A stretch of DNA of 36,107 bases from Deltaproteobacteria bacterium. Its GTDB lineage: Bacteria > Desulfobacterota > Binatia > Binatales > Binataceae. Position 1 is the stretch's first letter; each line of letters starts with the position of its first letter. The notes beneath the pieces are model-generated. The model made no database searches and was not told the origin of the DNA. It saw only the letters and a program-made list of their open reading frames with translations. Position numbers and translations under genes: made by a program. The DNA is taken from NCBI GenBank assembly GCA_027317185.1, contig DAHVFB010000025.1:1-36107 (forward strand), in the 5' to 3' direction. Shown one piece after another: positions 24,667 to 33,209 of the stretch.

Positions 24667-27423
24667 TCAAGGTTTTGCGGGCGGCCGGCCCAGTTCGCCA
24701 CCGAGCGCCTGCATTTCAGCGCCAAACTCGGTCCAGTCGCCACGACGCAGCGCGGCCAATGCGCGATTGTAGTGATCCGCTGCGGCATTAGTATTAGATC
24801 CTGCGGGAGCGGCACTGGCGACGACCGGCTCCGGCAGGTTGGATGTGCCGGCCGAGGAGGCTCCGGTCACGGTCGGGGCGGCCAATTCAGGGGGACCCTG
24901 GAACAAGGCGTGAAGCGTTTGCTCCAGTGTCTCGCCCATCACGATTCGATCGCTATACGAAGCGATCACGCGTTGCAGTTCAGGCAACTGCCCATTTTGC
25001 GCGCGGATGTACAAAGGTTCCACGTACAGCAGCGATTCCTGAATCGGGATGACAATCAGGTTGCCGAGGATCACCTTCGATCCCATCTGATTCCATAGCG
25101 AGTACTGGCGTGAGATATCCGGGTTCTGATTGATGCGCGCCTGGATCTGATACGGACCGTAGAACAGCCGCTCCTTGGAGAACGCGTACTCGAAAAGGTG
25201 CCCGTAGTCGTTGCCGTCGCAGCGCGCCGCGATCCAGGAAATCATGTTGTCGCGTCCGCGCGGCACCATCGGGATCATCAACATATACTCGGCGTTTTTT
25301 TCGCCGGGCAGCCGCATGATCACGTAATACGGCTGCATCTGCATGGTCTCGTCGGCGTAGTTCTCGCGCGGGAATTCCCACAGGTCCTCGCGATTGTAGA
25401 ACACCTCGGGATCGGTCATGTGATAGGTGCGGTAGATATCTGACTGGACCAGGAAAAAATCTTCCGGGTAGCGGATATGCGCGCGCAGGTCGGCCGGCAT
25501 CGCGGAGAGCGGTTTAAACATGCCGGGAAAAATCCGCTCCCAGGTTTTAATAATCGGATCTTCAGGATCGGCGACGTAAAAATCGGTGGCGCCAGTACGG
25601 GCGTCGATCACCACTTTCACCGAATTGCGCACGTAGTTGATCTGATCGAAGTTCGGCTGCGAATAAGGATAATGGTCGCTGGTGGTGTAGGTATCGCAGA
25701 TCCAGACCATGCCGCCGTTGTGGACCACGACATAAGGGTCGTGATCCTGCTTCAGGAAGGGAGCGAGATTCGCGATTCGATCGTTGATATTGCGGCGGAT
25801 CATCAGCCGCGTTTTGGCGACGATGTTTTCCGTGACCAGCAGATTTATATCGCGGAAATAATAGCTGAACAGCAACCGGCGCCAGAGTCCGGCCGTGGGA
25901 ATGCCGCCGCTGCCATTGTAAAATCCGAATACGTTGTCTGAGCCGCGCGGATAATCGAATTCCGGCGTGGCCGCATCGACCGCCACGTAGTTGTCGTTTT
26001 CCTGGCCGAAATAAACCTGAGGGTGTGTCAAGTTGAAGCCAACGCTCGAAGCTGGCGGAATGTTGTTGATATAAAAAATCGGCAGGCCTTCGGAATCCTT
26101 CCGGTTCACCGGGGTCATCACAAGACCGTTGCCATGAGTGAATTTCAGATGGCGATTGACCCAGGTCTGGGCATTGGTCGCCAGCAGATCGGGATTGAGT
26201 TCGCGCGGCGAGAGCATCACCTGCGTGTACTTGCCATTGATCCAATAACGATCGATATCGACATCGCGGAAATCATAATAAAGCCGGATTTCCTGAAGCT
26301 GCTTGAAGGTCGCGATTAGTGGGCGCGGATCCCACAGCCGGATGTTATCGATCGTGGGCGCGTCGTTTTCGACCGATTGCATTGTCAGCTTGCCATAGCC
26401 GAGAAACGGCCGCACATCGACACTGTCGAGCTTGTAGGCGCGCCGGGTCATCGCGATGTTGCGTTGGAGGTATGGCATCTCGATCCGGAGTTCGTCCGGT
26501 TTGACCCACAAACTTTCGATCGCCGGCTGGAGCAGGCTCAATACGAAGGAGGGCGCGAACAACACGATCGCCGCGAGGACCGGCAGGCGCAGGGATCGTT
26601 CGCGCGCGTTCAGAATGCATAACAACGCGGCGATGATCGCCAGCACGAACAGCAGCCAGTAACCCGGCTTCCACAGCAGATGATCCACGTAGCGCAATCC
26701 GTAAACCACGCCATTGCCATGCAGCAGTAACTGGAAGCGGGCCAGCCAATAACTAAAGGCGCGCTGGAGAAAAAATATACCCAGCAGCACCGAAAAATGA
26801 CCCGCCGCGGCGCGCGAAATTCGCGGCGGAGATTCACGGAAATCAAGTCCGCCACGAACCCAGTAGATAGCCGCCGTCAAGCCGGTAGCGAGGATCAGGA
26901 TCAGCAAGAACAGGTCGCGCCAGTCCTCAAGCAAGGGCAGCGTGAAGATATAGAACCCGATATCGTGGCCGAAAGCCGGATCGACCCGCCCAAACGGCAC
27001 CCCGTCGAGCGCCTTTATATAGATATCCCACGAGACCGACTCCGACTGCGCGACGAAGATCGCCAGCACCGCCGCGACGCCGCTCACCAGCAAGCGCCAC
27101 GGCACCCGCTCACCTAATGCGCGGATTAGCTCCGGGAGATTCACCTCCACCATGTCTTCGGTGCGGCGGACCACCCGCAGGCGCTCGCGATCATGGGTCA
27201 GACGAACGGCGATAAATCCGCTGATGACCAGCGGAATGAATGCCGCTAGCCATATAACTCCGAAGATCGCGTACTGCGCCTCGATTATGGTGACGTAGAC
27301 GTTGCGATAGCCCAGTTCGCCGAACCACAACAGATTAACGAAAAAATTATCGAGCAGACTGAGCAGGATCAGCGCGACAACAACGACCGCCGTCAGGCCT
27401 ATCAGGATGGTTCGTGGGCGCAT
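24667..27423 (-). CDS. UPF0182 family membrane protein
   Basis: This 918-aa protein matches the UPF0182 family, large bacterial and archaeal membrane proteins of unknown function. The N-terminal third has about seven hydrophobic segments (residues about 8-30, 50-72, 110-130, 165-190, 210-235, 255-275 and 285-305). A long extracytoplasmic region follows with family signatures LWDPRPL, YYDFRDVDIDRYWINGK, REL, WVNRHLKFTHGNG and NRxDLWEFPRE-like. The last 60 residues are Ala/Pro/Thr-rich and then charged. ATG 27423 is the first ATG; a TTG directly before it is also possible. It is flanked by a YkvA-like gene 15 nt upstream and a response regulator 19 nt downstream. Confidence 0.92.
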   Translation of the reverse strand: MRPRTILIGLTAVVVVALILLSLLDNFFVNLLWFGELGYRNVYVTIIEAQYAIFGVIWLAAFIPLVISGFIAVRLTHDRERLRVVRRTEDMVEVNLPELIRALGERVPWRLLVSGVAAVLAIFVAQSESVSWDIYIKALDGVPFGRVDPAFGHDIGFYIFTLPLLEDWRDLFLLILILATGLTAAIYWVRGGLDFRESPPRISRAAAGHFSVLLGIFFLQRAFSYWLARFQLLLHGNGVVYGLRYVDHLLWKPGYWLLFVLAIIAALLCILNARERSLRLPVLAAIVLFAPSFVLSLLQPAIESLWVKPDELRIEMPYLQRNIAMTRRAYKLDSVDVRPFLGYGKLTMQSVENDAPTIDNIRLWDPRPLIATFKQLQEIRLYYDFRDVDIDRYWINGKYTQVMLSPRELNPDLLATNAQTWVNRHLKFTHGNGLVMTPVNRKDSEGLPIFYINNIPPASSVGFNLTHPQVYFGQENDNYVAVDAATPEFDYPRGSDNVFGFYNGSGGIPTAGLWRRLLFSYYFRDINLLVTENIVAKTRLMIRRNINDRIANLAPFLKQDHDPYVVVHNGGMVWICDTYTTSDHYPYSQPNFDQINYVRNSVKVVIDARTGATDFYVADPEDPIIKTWERIFPGMFKPLSAMPADLRAHIRYPEDFFLVQSDIYRTYHMTDPEVFYNREDLWEFPRENYADETMQMQPYYVIMRLPGEKNAEYMLMIPMVPRGRDNMISWIAARCDGNDYGHLFEYAFSKERLFYGPYQIQARINQNPDISRQYSLWNQMGSKVILGNLIVIPIQESLLYVEPLYIRAQNGQLPELQRVIASYSDRIVMGETLEQTLHALFQGPPELAAPTVTGASSAGTSNLPEPVVASAAPAGSNTNAAADHYNRALAALRRGDWTEFGAEMQALGGELGRPPAKP

Positions 27424-27438
27424 CAATTGGGTGGGCGT

Positions 27439-27753
27439 TCAAACGCCCTGCGCGATGCGGCCGACATGTTCGCGCACCACCTCAGCCGGGCACAGCCACA
27501 GAAAGATTTTGAGGGTAAGGTAGCCGACGATCAGCCAGTCCAGCTCGCCGATTATCGGGATGAAGTCCAGTTCCAGCGCGGGCGGCGAGAGCAACAGCAC
27601 CAGCCCAAGGACCGGCACCAGCTTGGCGATGATCGACACGCGGGCGTCTTTCATCAAGCGGTAAAACAGTTTGATGAAATATGGCAGAAACATAATAAAC
27701 CCGCGGACCCGCAGCGGGTTCATCAATTGCATCCTGAGCAAGCGTCCAAACAT
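27439..27753 (-). CDS. YkvA-like (DUF1232) small membrane protein
   Basis: This 104-aa protein resembles the YkvA/DUF1232 family. The signature block is KLVPVLGLVLLLSPPALELDFIPIIGELDW in pieces, where the SPxxxxDFIPxxGxxDW-type motif is clear. Two hydrophobic segments flank it. Family function is unknown. The start is uncertain. ATG 27753 opens the frame, but ATG 27723 has AGG about 9 nt before it and would remove 10 residues. It begins a three-gene minus-strand unit with UPF0182 and the response regulator, and is divergent from the ThDP decarboxylase. The 127-nt spacer has TATAGA and TACAAT boxes in opposite directions but no good -35 elements. Confidence 0.82.
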   Translation of the reverse strand: MFGRLLRMQLMNPLRVRGFIMFLPYFIKLFYRLMKDARVSIIAKLVPVLGLVLLLSPPALELDFIPIIGELDWLIVGYLTLKIFLWLCPAEVVREHVGRIAQGV

Positions 27754-27864
27754 GATCTACAATCGATCTATACTCCAAAATCCCTGGATACAAAACGGTC
27801 ACGAAGGCGGCAAACCCAAACGATGCCCGTTTCCATGTTTCGTTTGATACAATCGCGGTGCGGT

Positions 27865-27873
27865 GGAGGAGGG
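27865..27873 (+). promoter_or_regulatory. Shine-Dalgarno site that sets a TTG start
   Basis: GGAGGAGGG (27865-27873) is spaced 7 nt from TTG 27881 but 19 nt from ATG 27893. The TTG is therefore the likely start of the decarboxylase, adding four residues before the ATG. Confidence 0.55.
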
Positions 27874-27880
27874 TCTTCGG

Positions 27881-29584
27881 TTGAAACGTCACATGACGCT
27901 GGGCGATTTTCTGGTCGCCTATCTCCGGAAAATCGGCACTACCCATCTATTTGGCATCCCCGGCGACCTGGCGCTGAAGCTTTTCTTCGCCCTTGGCCGC
28001 CGTCGCGGTCTCGAAATTGTGACGCTCTCGCACGAGCCGGGCGTCGGCTTCGCAGCCGACGGCTATGCCCGCGCGACCGGCCGCATCGGCGTGATCTGCG
28101 TCACCTACGGAGCGGGCGGCCACAATATGGTTAACCCGGTCGCCGGTTCGTTCTCCGAGCGGGTGCCGATTCTCGTGATCTCGGGCGGTCCCGGTGATGA
28201 GGAACGCAAGCTCGGTACGCTGATCCATCATCAGGCGCGCGAGGTCGAATCGCAGCATCGCATCTATGGCGAGGTCACCTGCGCCTCGAAGGTGCTGGCC
28301 GACCCGCATACTGCGGCCTGGGACATTCATCAGGTGGTCTGTGCGATATGGGCGGAGCAGCGGCCTGGCTATGTCGAGATTCATCGCGACATGGTGGACC
28401 GCAAAATCGAAGTTCCGGACGAGCTTATCGAATGGGACGGCCGCCTCGGCTTCCAGGAATCCAATCCGCGTAAAATCGAGGAGGCCGCGCGCGAGACCGC
28501 CGCGATGTTCAACGCCAGCCGGACCCCGGTGGTCGTCTGCGGTATCGAAATTCATCGCTACAAGGCCTCGCATGACCTGATCCAGTTGGCCGAAAAGATG
28601 GGCGCGCCGGTGATGGCGACCGTGCTCGGCAAGGGCGCGTTTCCGATGCATCATCCGCTCTACATGGGCGTGCATGTCGGGCCGCTCAGCCCGTCGGCGA
28701 TCGTGAGGCGGATGGATGAAGCCGATTTCGTGCTCAATCTGGGCTGTCTCAAGACCGATATGAATTTTGGCAACCGGCCGCCGCAAATCATCCAGGATGA
28801 GACGGTATGGGCGGTCGATCGGCGGGTCGATATCAAATACCACACCTACACCGACGCCGGGGTGCGCGATTTCGTGCGCGCCCTGCTGCGTCAGGAACTG
28901 CGGTTGCATCGCGAACAGGTGCGCTACGCGGACAATCTTCCGGCGGCGGCCTCAAACGGCCGCGCGCCGCGCCTGCGCGTTACCGACCTGTTGCAGACCG
29001 TTAACGAGTTCTTCGCCGAACATCGAAAGTACATCGCAGTGGCCGAATCGGGCGACATGCTGTTCGCGGGACTCGATTTGCGGGTTCCGCAAAGCGGCGG
29101 CTATCTGGCGCAGGGATTCTACGCTTCTATGGGCTTTGGCGTACCGGCCGCGATGGGTGCGCAGTTGGGCAATGGTATGCGCCCGCTGGTGCTGTGCGGT
29201 GACGGCGCATTCCAGATGACCGGTCCGGAAATCTCGCACGCGCCCGGGCTTGGACTCAATCCGATCGTGTTGGTAATCAACAATGGCGGATGGGGAATTT
29301 TTCGCCCGATCGCCGATCGTCGCGATTTGCTGGAAATTCCATCATGGCCGTATGCCGAACTGGCGAAAGCGTGGGGTGGCGCCGGTTTCGTCGCCAGTAG
29401 CGCCGCGGAGTTGAAAACTGCGTTGGCGCAGGCTCACGCGTCGAAAACGTTCGCGATCATCGATGTGCATATCGATCGTGATGACTTGTCGCCGATGAGC
29501 GTCAAGTACATCAAGGCGGCCGCGCGGCGATCGCAACCATCATCGGAACGCGGAAATCCGGCCGTCATGAATCGCGCCAGATAA
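27881..29584 (+). CDS. Thiamine diphosphate 2-oxo acid decarboxylase (phenylpyruvate/indolepyruvate type)
   Basis: This 567-aa enzyme has the three-domain layout of pyruvate decarboxylase relatives. Residues matching the family are Asp29 (GIPGDL), Glu52 in SHEPGVGFAADGYAR, which activates ThDP, and the His116-His117 pair (LIHHQ) that marks decarboxylases rather than acetolactate synthases. The ThDP-binding motif runs from GDGAFQMTGPE (about residue 440) to INNGGWGIF. The Glu that follows this motif in pyruvate decarboxylases (NNxGYTxE) is absent. That loss and the RDDLSPMS ending recall phenylpyruvate decarboxylases, which convert aryl- or branched 2-oxo acids to aldehydes. The acyl-CoA ligase 59 nt downstream is probably in the same operon. 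Confidence 0.88.
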   Translation: MKRHMTLGDFLVAYLRKIGTTHLFGIPGDLALKLFFALGRRRGLEIVTLSHEPGVGFAADGYARATGRIGVICVTYGAGGHNMVNPVAGSFSERVPILVISGGPGDEERKLGTLIHHQAREVESQHRIYGEVTCASKVLADPHTAAWDIHQVVCAIWAEQRPGYVEIHRDMVDRKIEVPDELIEWDGRLGFQESNPRKIEEAARETAAMFNASRTPVVVCGIEIHRYKASHDLIQLAEKMGAPVMATVLGKGAFPMHHPLYMGVHVGPLSPSAIVRRMDEADFVLNLGCLKTDMNFGNRPPQIIQDETVWAVDRRVDIKYHTYTDAGVRDFVRALLRQELRLHREQVRYADNLPAAASNGRAPRLRVTDLLQTVNEFFAEHRKYIAVAESGDMLFAGLDLRVPQSGGYLAQGFYASMGFGVPAAMGAQLGNGMRPLVLCGDGAFQMTGPEISHAPGLGLNPIVLVINNGGWGIFRPIADRRDLLEIPSWPYAELAKAWGGAGFVASSAAELKTALAQAHASKTFAIIDVHIDRDDLSPMSVKYIKAAARRSQPSSERGNPAVMNRAR

Positions 29585-29643
29585 ACCTCGCACTTTTCAG
29601 GGTTAATCGCGCACTTTGGGTAAATATCGGCAGGTGAATATAG

Positions 29644-31266
29644 ATGGACGACTACCAATCCATATACCGAAGCTTCCACTGGAATACTCCCGAATACTTT
29701 AACTTCGGCACAGTGATCGATGAACTCGCCACCGATCGGAGCCGGGTGGCGCTGTTGTGGGAAGATCAGGACGGCAATCGCGCCCGGCTGACGTTCGCCG
29801 ATCTCGCGCGCCAGTCGAACCAGATCGCGAACGTGTTCACCTGGTTGGGCTTGCGTCGCGGCGACCCAATCCTGCTGATGCTGCCGCGGGTCACCATGTG
29901 GCAAGCGGCCTATATCGGGGCGCTCAAGGCGGGCCTGATCGTGGTGCCGTGCACCGCGATGCTGCGCGAGAAAGACCTGGTGTATCGCGCCAACCATGCG
30001 CAGGCGCGCGCGATAATCGCGGCGCCCGCCGGCGCCGACATGATCGCCGATCTGCGTGGCCAATGCCCTTCACTGGACGCTCTGATTCTGGCGGGATCGG
30101 CCCGCGCGGGTTGGACCGGTTTGCAGGAGTCGATGCAGGAGGCGCAAGATCGGTTCACCCCGGTTCGCACCAAGGCGATCGACCCGGCGATTTGCTATTA
30201 CACCTCCGGCACCACGCGAAATCCCAAGGCCGTGCTCCATAGCCATGGTTATACCTTCAGCCATCGCCTCACCGGCTCGCACTGGCTTGACGTGAAGCCC
30301 GGCGGCCTGCACTGGACCACCTCGGATACCGGTTGGGCCAAGGCGGCTTACGGCGCTCTGTTCGGTCCCTGGATGAACGGCGTCACCACTCTGATGTACA
30401 ACGGCCGCTTCGATCCGAAGAAGCAACTGGATCTGCTGGTGAAGTACGGCGTCACCACCTTCTGCGCGCCGCCGACCGAATTTCGCATGCTGGTGAAAGA
30501 GGACCTTGGGCAGTTCAAATTTTCCGCGCTGCGGCATTGCACCAGCGCCGGCGAGCCGCTCAATCCCGAGGTCATCGCGGTCTGGAAAGAGCATACCGGC
30601 CTCACCATCCACGATGGCTACGGGCAGACCGAAACCATCATCGTGGCGGCGAACATGCCGGGAATGGAGATTCGCCCCGGCTCGATGGGCCGGCCGTTTC
30701 CGGGTCATGATGTCCGGATTGTCGATGAAGACCTGAATGAAACCAAAGTCGGCCAGGTCGGCGAAATCGCCCTGCGCATCAGCCCGGAACGGCCACCGTC
30801 TTTATTTATGGAATATTGGAAAAGTCCGGAGGAAAATGCCGAGGTTTTCCGCGGCGATTACTACCTGACCGGCGATCATGCCGCGCGCGACGCCGACGGT
30901 TATCTATGGTTCGTGGGCCGTGCCGATGACGTGATCCTCTCCGCCGGCTATCGAATCGGCCCGTTTGAAGTGGAAAGCGCGCTGCTGGAGCATCCGGCGG
31001 TGATGGAATCGGCGGTGGTGGCCACTCCGGATGCCGACCGCGGTTCGATCGTCAAGGCATTCGTGGTGCTGAAAGCTGGGACCAAGCGCAATGAGCAGAT
31101 GGTCCGCGAGCTGCAGGATCATTGCAAACGTGTCACCGCGCCATACAAATATCCGCGCGAAATTGAATTTGTCGACGACTTGCCGAAAACCGTGAGCGGG
31201 AAAATCCGGCGCATCGAGTTGCGCAAAGCCGAGGAGGCGCGCAAGCAGGCCGTCACACCTTCCTGA
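29644..31266 (+). CDS. AMP-forming acyl-CoA ligase
   Basis: This 540-aa protein is an ANL-superfamily adenylating enzyme of the acetyl/medium-chain acyl-CoA synthetase type. It activates a carboxylic acid with ATP and transfers it to CoA. Motifs in order are the P-loop YTSGTTRNPKAVLHSH, where Arg replaces the usual Gly after TT; YGQTETIIV; YLTGDHAARDADGYLWFVGRADD in pieces; and the catalytic Lys in KTVSGKIRR near the C-terminus. ATG 29644 has AGGTGA at 6 nt. It follows the ThDP decarboxylase. The acid it uses could be the oxidised product of that enzyme's aldehyde, but the acid-forming dehydrogenase is not adjacent. Confidence 0.92.
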   Translation: MDDYQSIYRSFHWNTPEYFNFGTVIDELATDRSRVALLWEDQDGNRARLTFADLARQSNQIANVFTWLGLRRGDPILLMLPRVTMWQAAYIGALKAGLIVVPCTAMLREKDLVYRANHAQARAIIAAPAGADMIADLRGQCPSLDALILAGSARAGWTGLQESMQEAQDRFTPVRTKAIDPAICYYTSGTTRNPKAVLHSHGYTFSHRLTGSHWLDVKPGGLHWTTSDTGWAKAAYGALFGPWMNGVTTLMYNGRFDPKKQLDLLVKYGVTTFCAPPTEFRMLVKEDLGQFKFSALRHCTSAGEPLNPEVIAVWKEHTGLTIHDGYGQTETIIVAANMPGMEIRPGSMGRPFPGHDVRIVDEDLNETKVGQVGEIALRISPERPPSLFMEYWKSPEENAEVFRGDYYLTGDHAARDADGYLWFVGRADDVILSAGYRIGPFEVESALLEHPAVMESAVVATPDADRGSIVKAFVVLKAGTKRNEQMVRELQDHCKRVTAPYKYPREIEFVDDLPKTVSGKIRRIELRKAEEARKQAVTPS

Positions 31267-31289
31267 CGATTCCGGTTACGACGAAAGGT

Positions 31290-32042
31290 TCAAGGTTGAA
31301 GCGGCGTTGCCGCGGCGGCCGGCGGACTCGCAGTGGCCGAAGGCGTGGGCGAGGCGATGGCCGTCGGGCCGCCTGCCGAACGCTGCCCATCGGCCGCGCC
31401 CGGAAACTGAGGGCTATCGAGGAAGGTATCAACCGCGTATGAGACCGCCGCCGAGAGCGCGTCGGCCGGATCGCTGAGAACCGGCCGGGAATGCTGGTTG
31501 CCGACCGAGGGTTCGTTATCGGTCCCGGTAAAATCGCTATTGACCAGTATTTGGCCCTGCCGATTCGCCAGCGAACAGGTGATCCGCGCGTTGGCTCCGA
31601 TCAGAAAAGTCTCGCCATCGGCACCCCGATCGACCCGTCTGACGACATCAAGTTTTTGCGGGACGCAGGTGACCATGTAGTCCACCCCGTCGGGCAACTC
31701 AGGCCCGGCTGATATGACAGGTTTCAGTCCCTTATGAACGAGAGCCTCGGCCAGCAGACTGGTCAGTGCCGCGGACGGATCGGGCAGTTGAAGCCGCTGA
31801 ATAACATTGCCATCGGGATCGAATACCAATCCCACGTGCTTGAGATTGCCCAGCGCCGGCGGCGGCTTCACCACCGCTATCCGGCTGGGCTCCAGCAACT
31901 CGCGATTCTGCTGATTAGAACGATAGCGCAACTCGATGATACGTCGCGGCTGGCATCCGCTGAGAGCCAACGGTACGGCCGTCAACAGGACCATCGTCAC
32001 GCGGCGGCTAACTTTTCGCTTTACCCGTTGTTCTGTGTTCAT
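31290..32042 (-). CDS. Putative lipoprotein with Pro/Ala-rich tail
   Basis: This 250-aa protein has no recognised family. The N-terminus is strongly basic (several Lys/Arg in residues 6-14), then hydrophobic, then a lipobox LALSGC with Cys30, so an outer or inner membrane lipoprotein is expected. Residues about 45-200 look folded, with VGLVFDPDGNVIQRLQLP and VDYMVTCVPQKLDVVRRVDRG. The last 40 residues are a Pro/Ala/Ser/Thr low-complexity tail. ATG 32042 overlaps the end of the DedA gene by 35 nt. ATG 31994 would avoid the overlap but lose the basic region. The overlap suggests co-transcription with DedA. It is convergent with the CoA ligase gene. Confidence 0.75.
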   Translation of the reverse strand: MNTEQRVKRKVSRRVTMVLLTAVPLALSGCQPRRIIELRYRSNQQNRELLEPSRIAVVKPPPALGNLKHVGLVFDPDGNVIQRLQLPDPSAALTSLLAEALVHKGLKPVISAGPELPDGVDYMVTCVPQKLDVVRRVDRGADGETFLIGANARITCSLANRQGQILVNSDFTGTDNEPSVGNQHSRPVLSDPADALSAAVSYAVDTFLDSPQFPGAADGQRSAGGPTAIASPTPSATASPPAAAATPLQP

Positions 32043-32631
32043 GCCGCCAGAAGAAGTAGAGTGCGATCAGAATCAATACCACCGCCAGGGCTCCGAGTTG
32101 GCCCGCTGTTTGAGTAGTTGCGATCACCCGCCATAGCTCGTCGACCACCAGGTAGCCAATCGCCACCATCACGCCGCACCACACCAGCGCACCGAGCACA
32201 TTCCACGCGAGGAAGCGCCAGAAATTCATGCCCACCGCAGCGGCCATGGGACCTGCCAGAAAACGTGCTCCAGTGATAAAGCGGGCCATGAACACCGCTT
32301 TCGGTCCATGGTCCCTGAAAAACACCTGGATCCGTTCGTAACGCGATCGAACAAAAACGAAATGTCCCGCCAACCTTTCAATCAGCCGTTGTCCACCGGT
32401 GCGTCCCAGCAGGTAACCGCAGGTGTCGCCGATGATCGCGCTCACGACTACCACCGCGTACACGGTCTTGAGCTCCAGAATCTCCTGACCGGCCAGAAAG
32501 CCAGCCGCGAGGACGACCGTTTCCTCGGGGACTGGCACGCCCAGATTGCCGACGAAGACGCAGACGAAGATTCCCAGATAGCCCCAATCCACCAGCAATT
32601 CGGTAATGAAGGCGGGATTCAGCAGATGCAT
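32008..32631 (-). CDS. DedA family membrane protein
   Basis: This 207-aa protein belongs to the DedA / SNARE-associated (VTT) family, several members of which flip undecaprenyl phosphate or phospholipids. Family motifs are NLGVPVPEETVVLAAGFLAG, GDTCGYLLGRTGG, FFRDHGPKAVFMARFITGARFLAG in pieces, and WNVLGALVWCGVMVAIGYLVG-like sequence. The conserved Glu of the E-x-V-x-x-x-AG segment and the Arg of FMARFITG are present. About five hydrophobic segments are seen. ATG 32631 has GGAAG 9 nt upstream. The 3' end overlaps the lipoprotein start. Specific substrate is not determined. Confidence 0.93.
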   Translation of the reverse strand: MHLLNPAFITELLVDWGYLGIFVCVFVGNLGVPVPEETVVLAAGFLAGQEILELKTVYAVVVVSAIIGDTCGYLLGRTGGQRLIERLAGHFVFVRSRYERIQVFFRDHGPKAVFMARFITGARFLAGPMAAAVGMNFWRFLAWNVLGALVWCGVMVAIGYLVVDELWRVIATTQTAGQLGALAVVLILIALYFFWRHEHRTTGKAKS

Positions 32632-32697
32632 AGCGCACGCTTCCCGGCGGCAATCATCAGAGCTGCGGCGGAGATCAGATAAATCACTGCGCGCAAA

Positions 32698-33207
32698 TCA
32701 GCCCTCATGCAGCGCGCTCAGCACCTTGCGCCACTGCTCAAGCATCGTACGGCGCACCTCAGGTGTGGAGGTAAACGCGATGCCGTGGAGCACCGGCAAA
32801 CCCTCGTGCACATCGGAAGCCACTGACGAGACGGCAATCTCGAAGCGTTCGATTTCAGGATCGCGTCCATGCGCCAGTTCTTTGGCCTGCCCCTGGACAT
32901 ACAGAACCGTATTCGGTTGGACGAAGCATATAATCACCTGCGATCCGCGTCGCAGGTTGGCGCCGCTATGACCATTAGGCCATAGCGCGACGCGGATTTT
33001 TCGATCATCAATAGCGAGCATCTCGCCGGCGCTGAGCATACATGGGCGCGGCGTGCCGTCGGTATCGGATGTCAGCAGCAGGTAGGTCTCGCCGTATTTG
33101 CCTTCGAGATCGTGTCCGTCGATCGCGTCGATGAATTCCCGCGGCAGTTTCTCACCCAGAGGTTTCGACATCGGTTCTCGTCCAGCCACATCCGCTCCGT
33201 CGGCCAA
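32698..33207 (-). CDS. Pyridoxamine 5'-phosphate oxidase-fold protein
   Basis: This protein of up to 169 aa has the split-barrel fold of the PNPOx-like family, which binds FMN, heme or F420. The recognisable core is YLLLTSDTDGTPRPCMLSAGEMLAIDDRKIRVALWPNGHSGANLRRG in pieces, where TDGTPRP and W-x-N-G-x-S-x-x-N-L give the cofactor-binding shape. Substrate is unknown, and it is not a vitamin B6 enzyme by any specific motif. The start is TTG 33207, with AAGGAG 5 nt upstream inside the end of the UbiX gene. ATG 33171 is an alternative that fits the conserved core. It follows the UbiX stop by 2 nt, so the pair is translationally linked. Confidence 0.82.
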   Translation of the reverse strand: MADGADVAGREPMSKPLGEKLPREFIDAIDGHDLEGKYGETYLLLTSDTDGTPRPCMLSAGEMLAIDDRKIRVALWPNGHSGANLRRGSQVIICFVQPNTVLYVQGQAKELAHGRDPEIERFEIAVSSVASDVHEGLPVLHGIAFTSTPEVRRTMLEQWRKVLSALHEG

Positions 33208-33209
33208 GT

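Noticed and set aside
27754-27864. Divergent promoters between the YkvA-like gene and the decarboxylase
   Set aside because: TATAGA and TACAAT boxes exist but neither has a credible -35 element at normal spacing.
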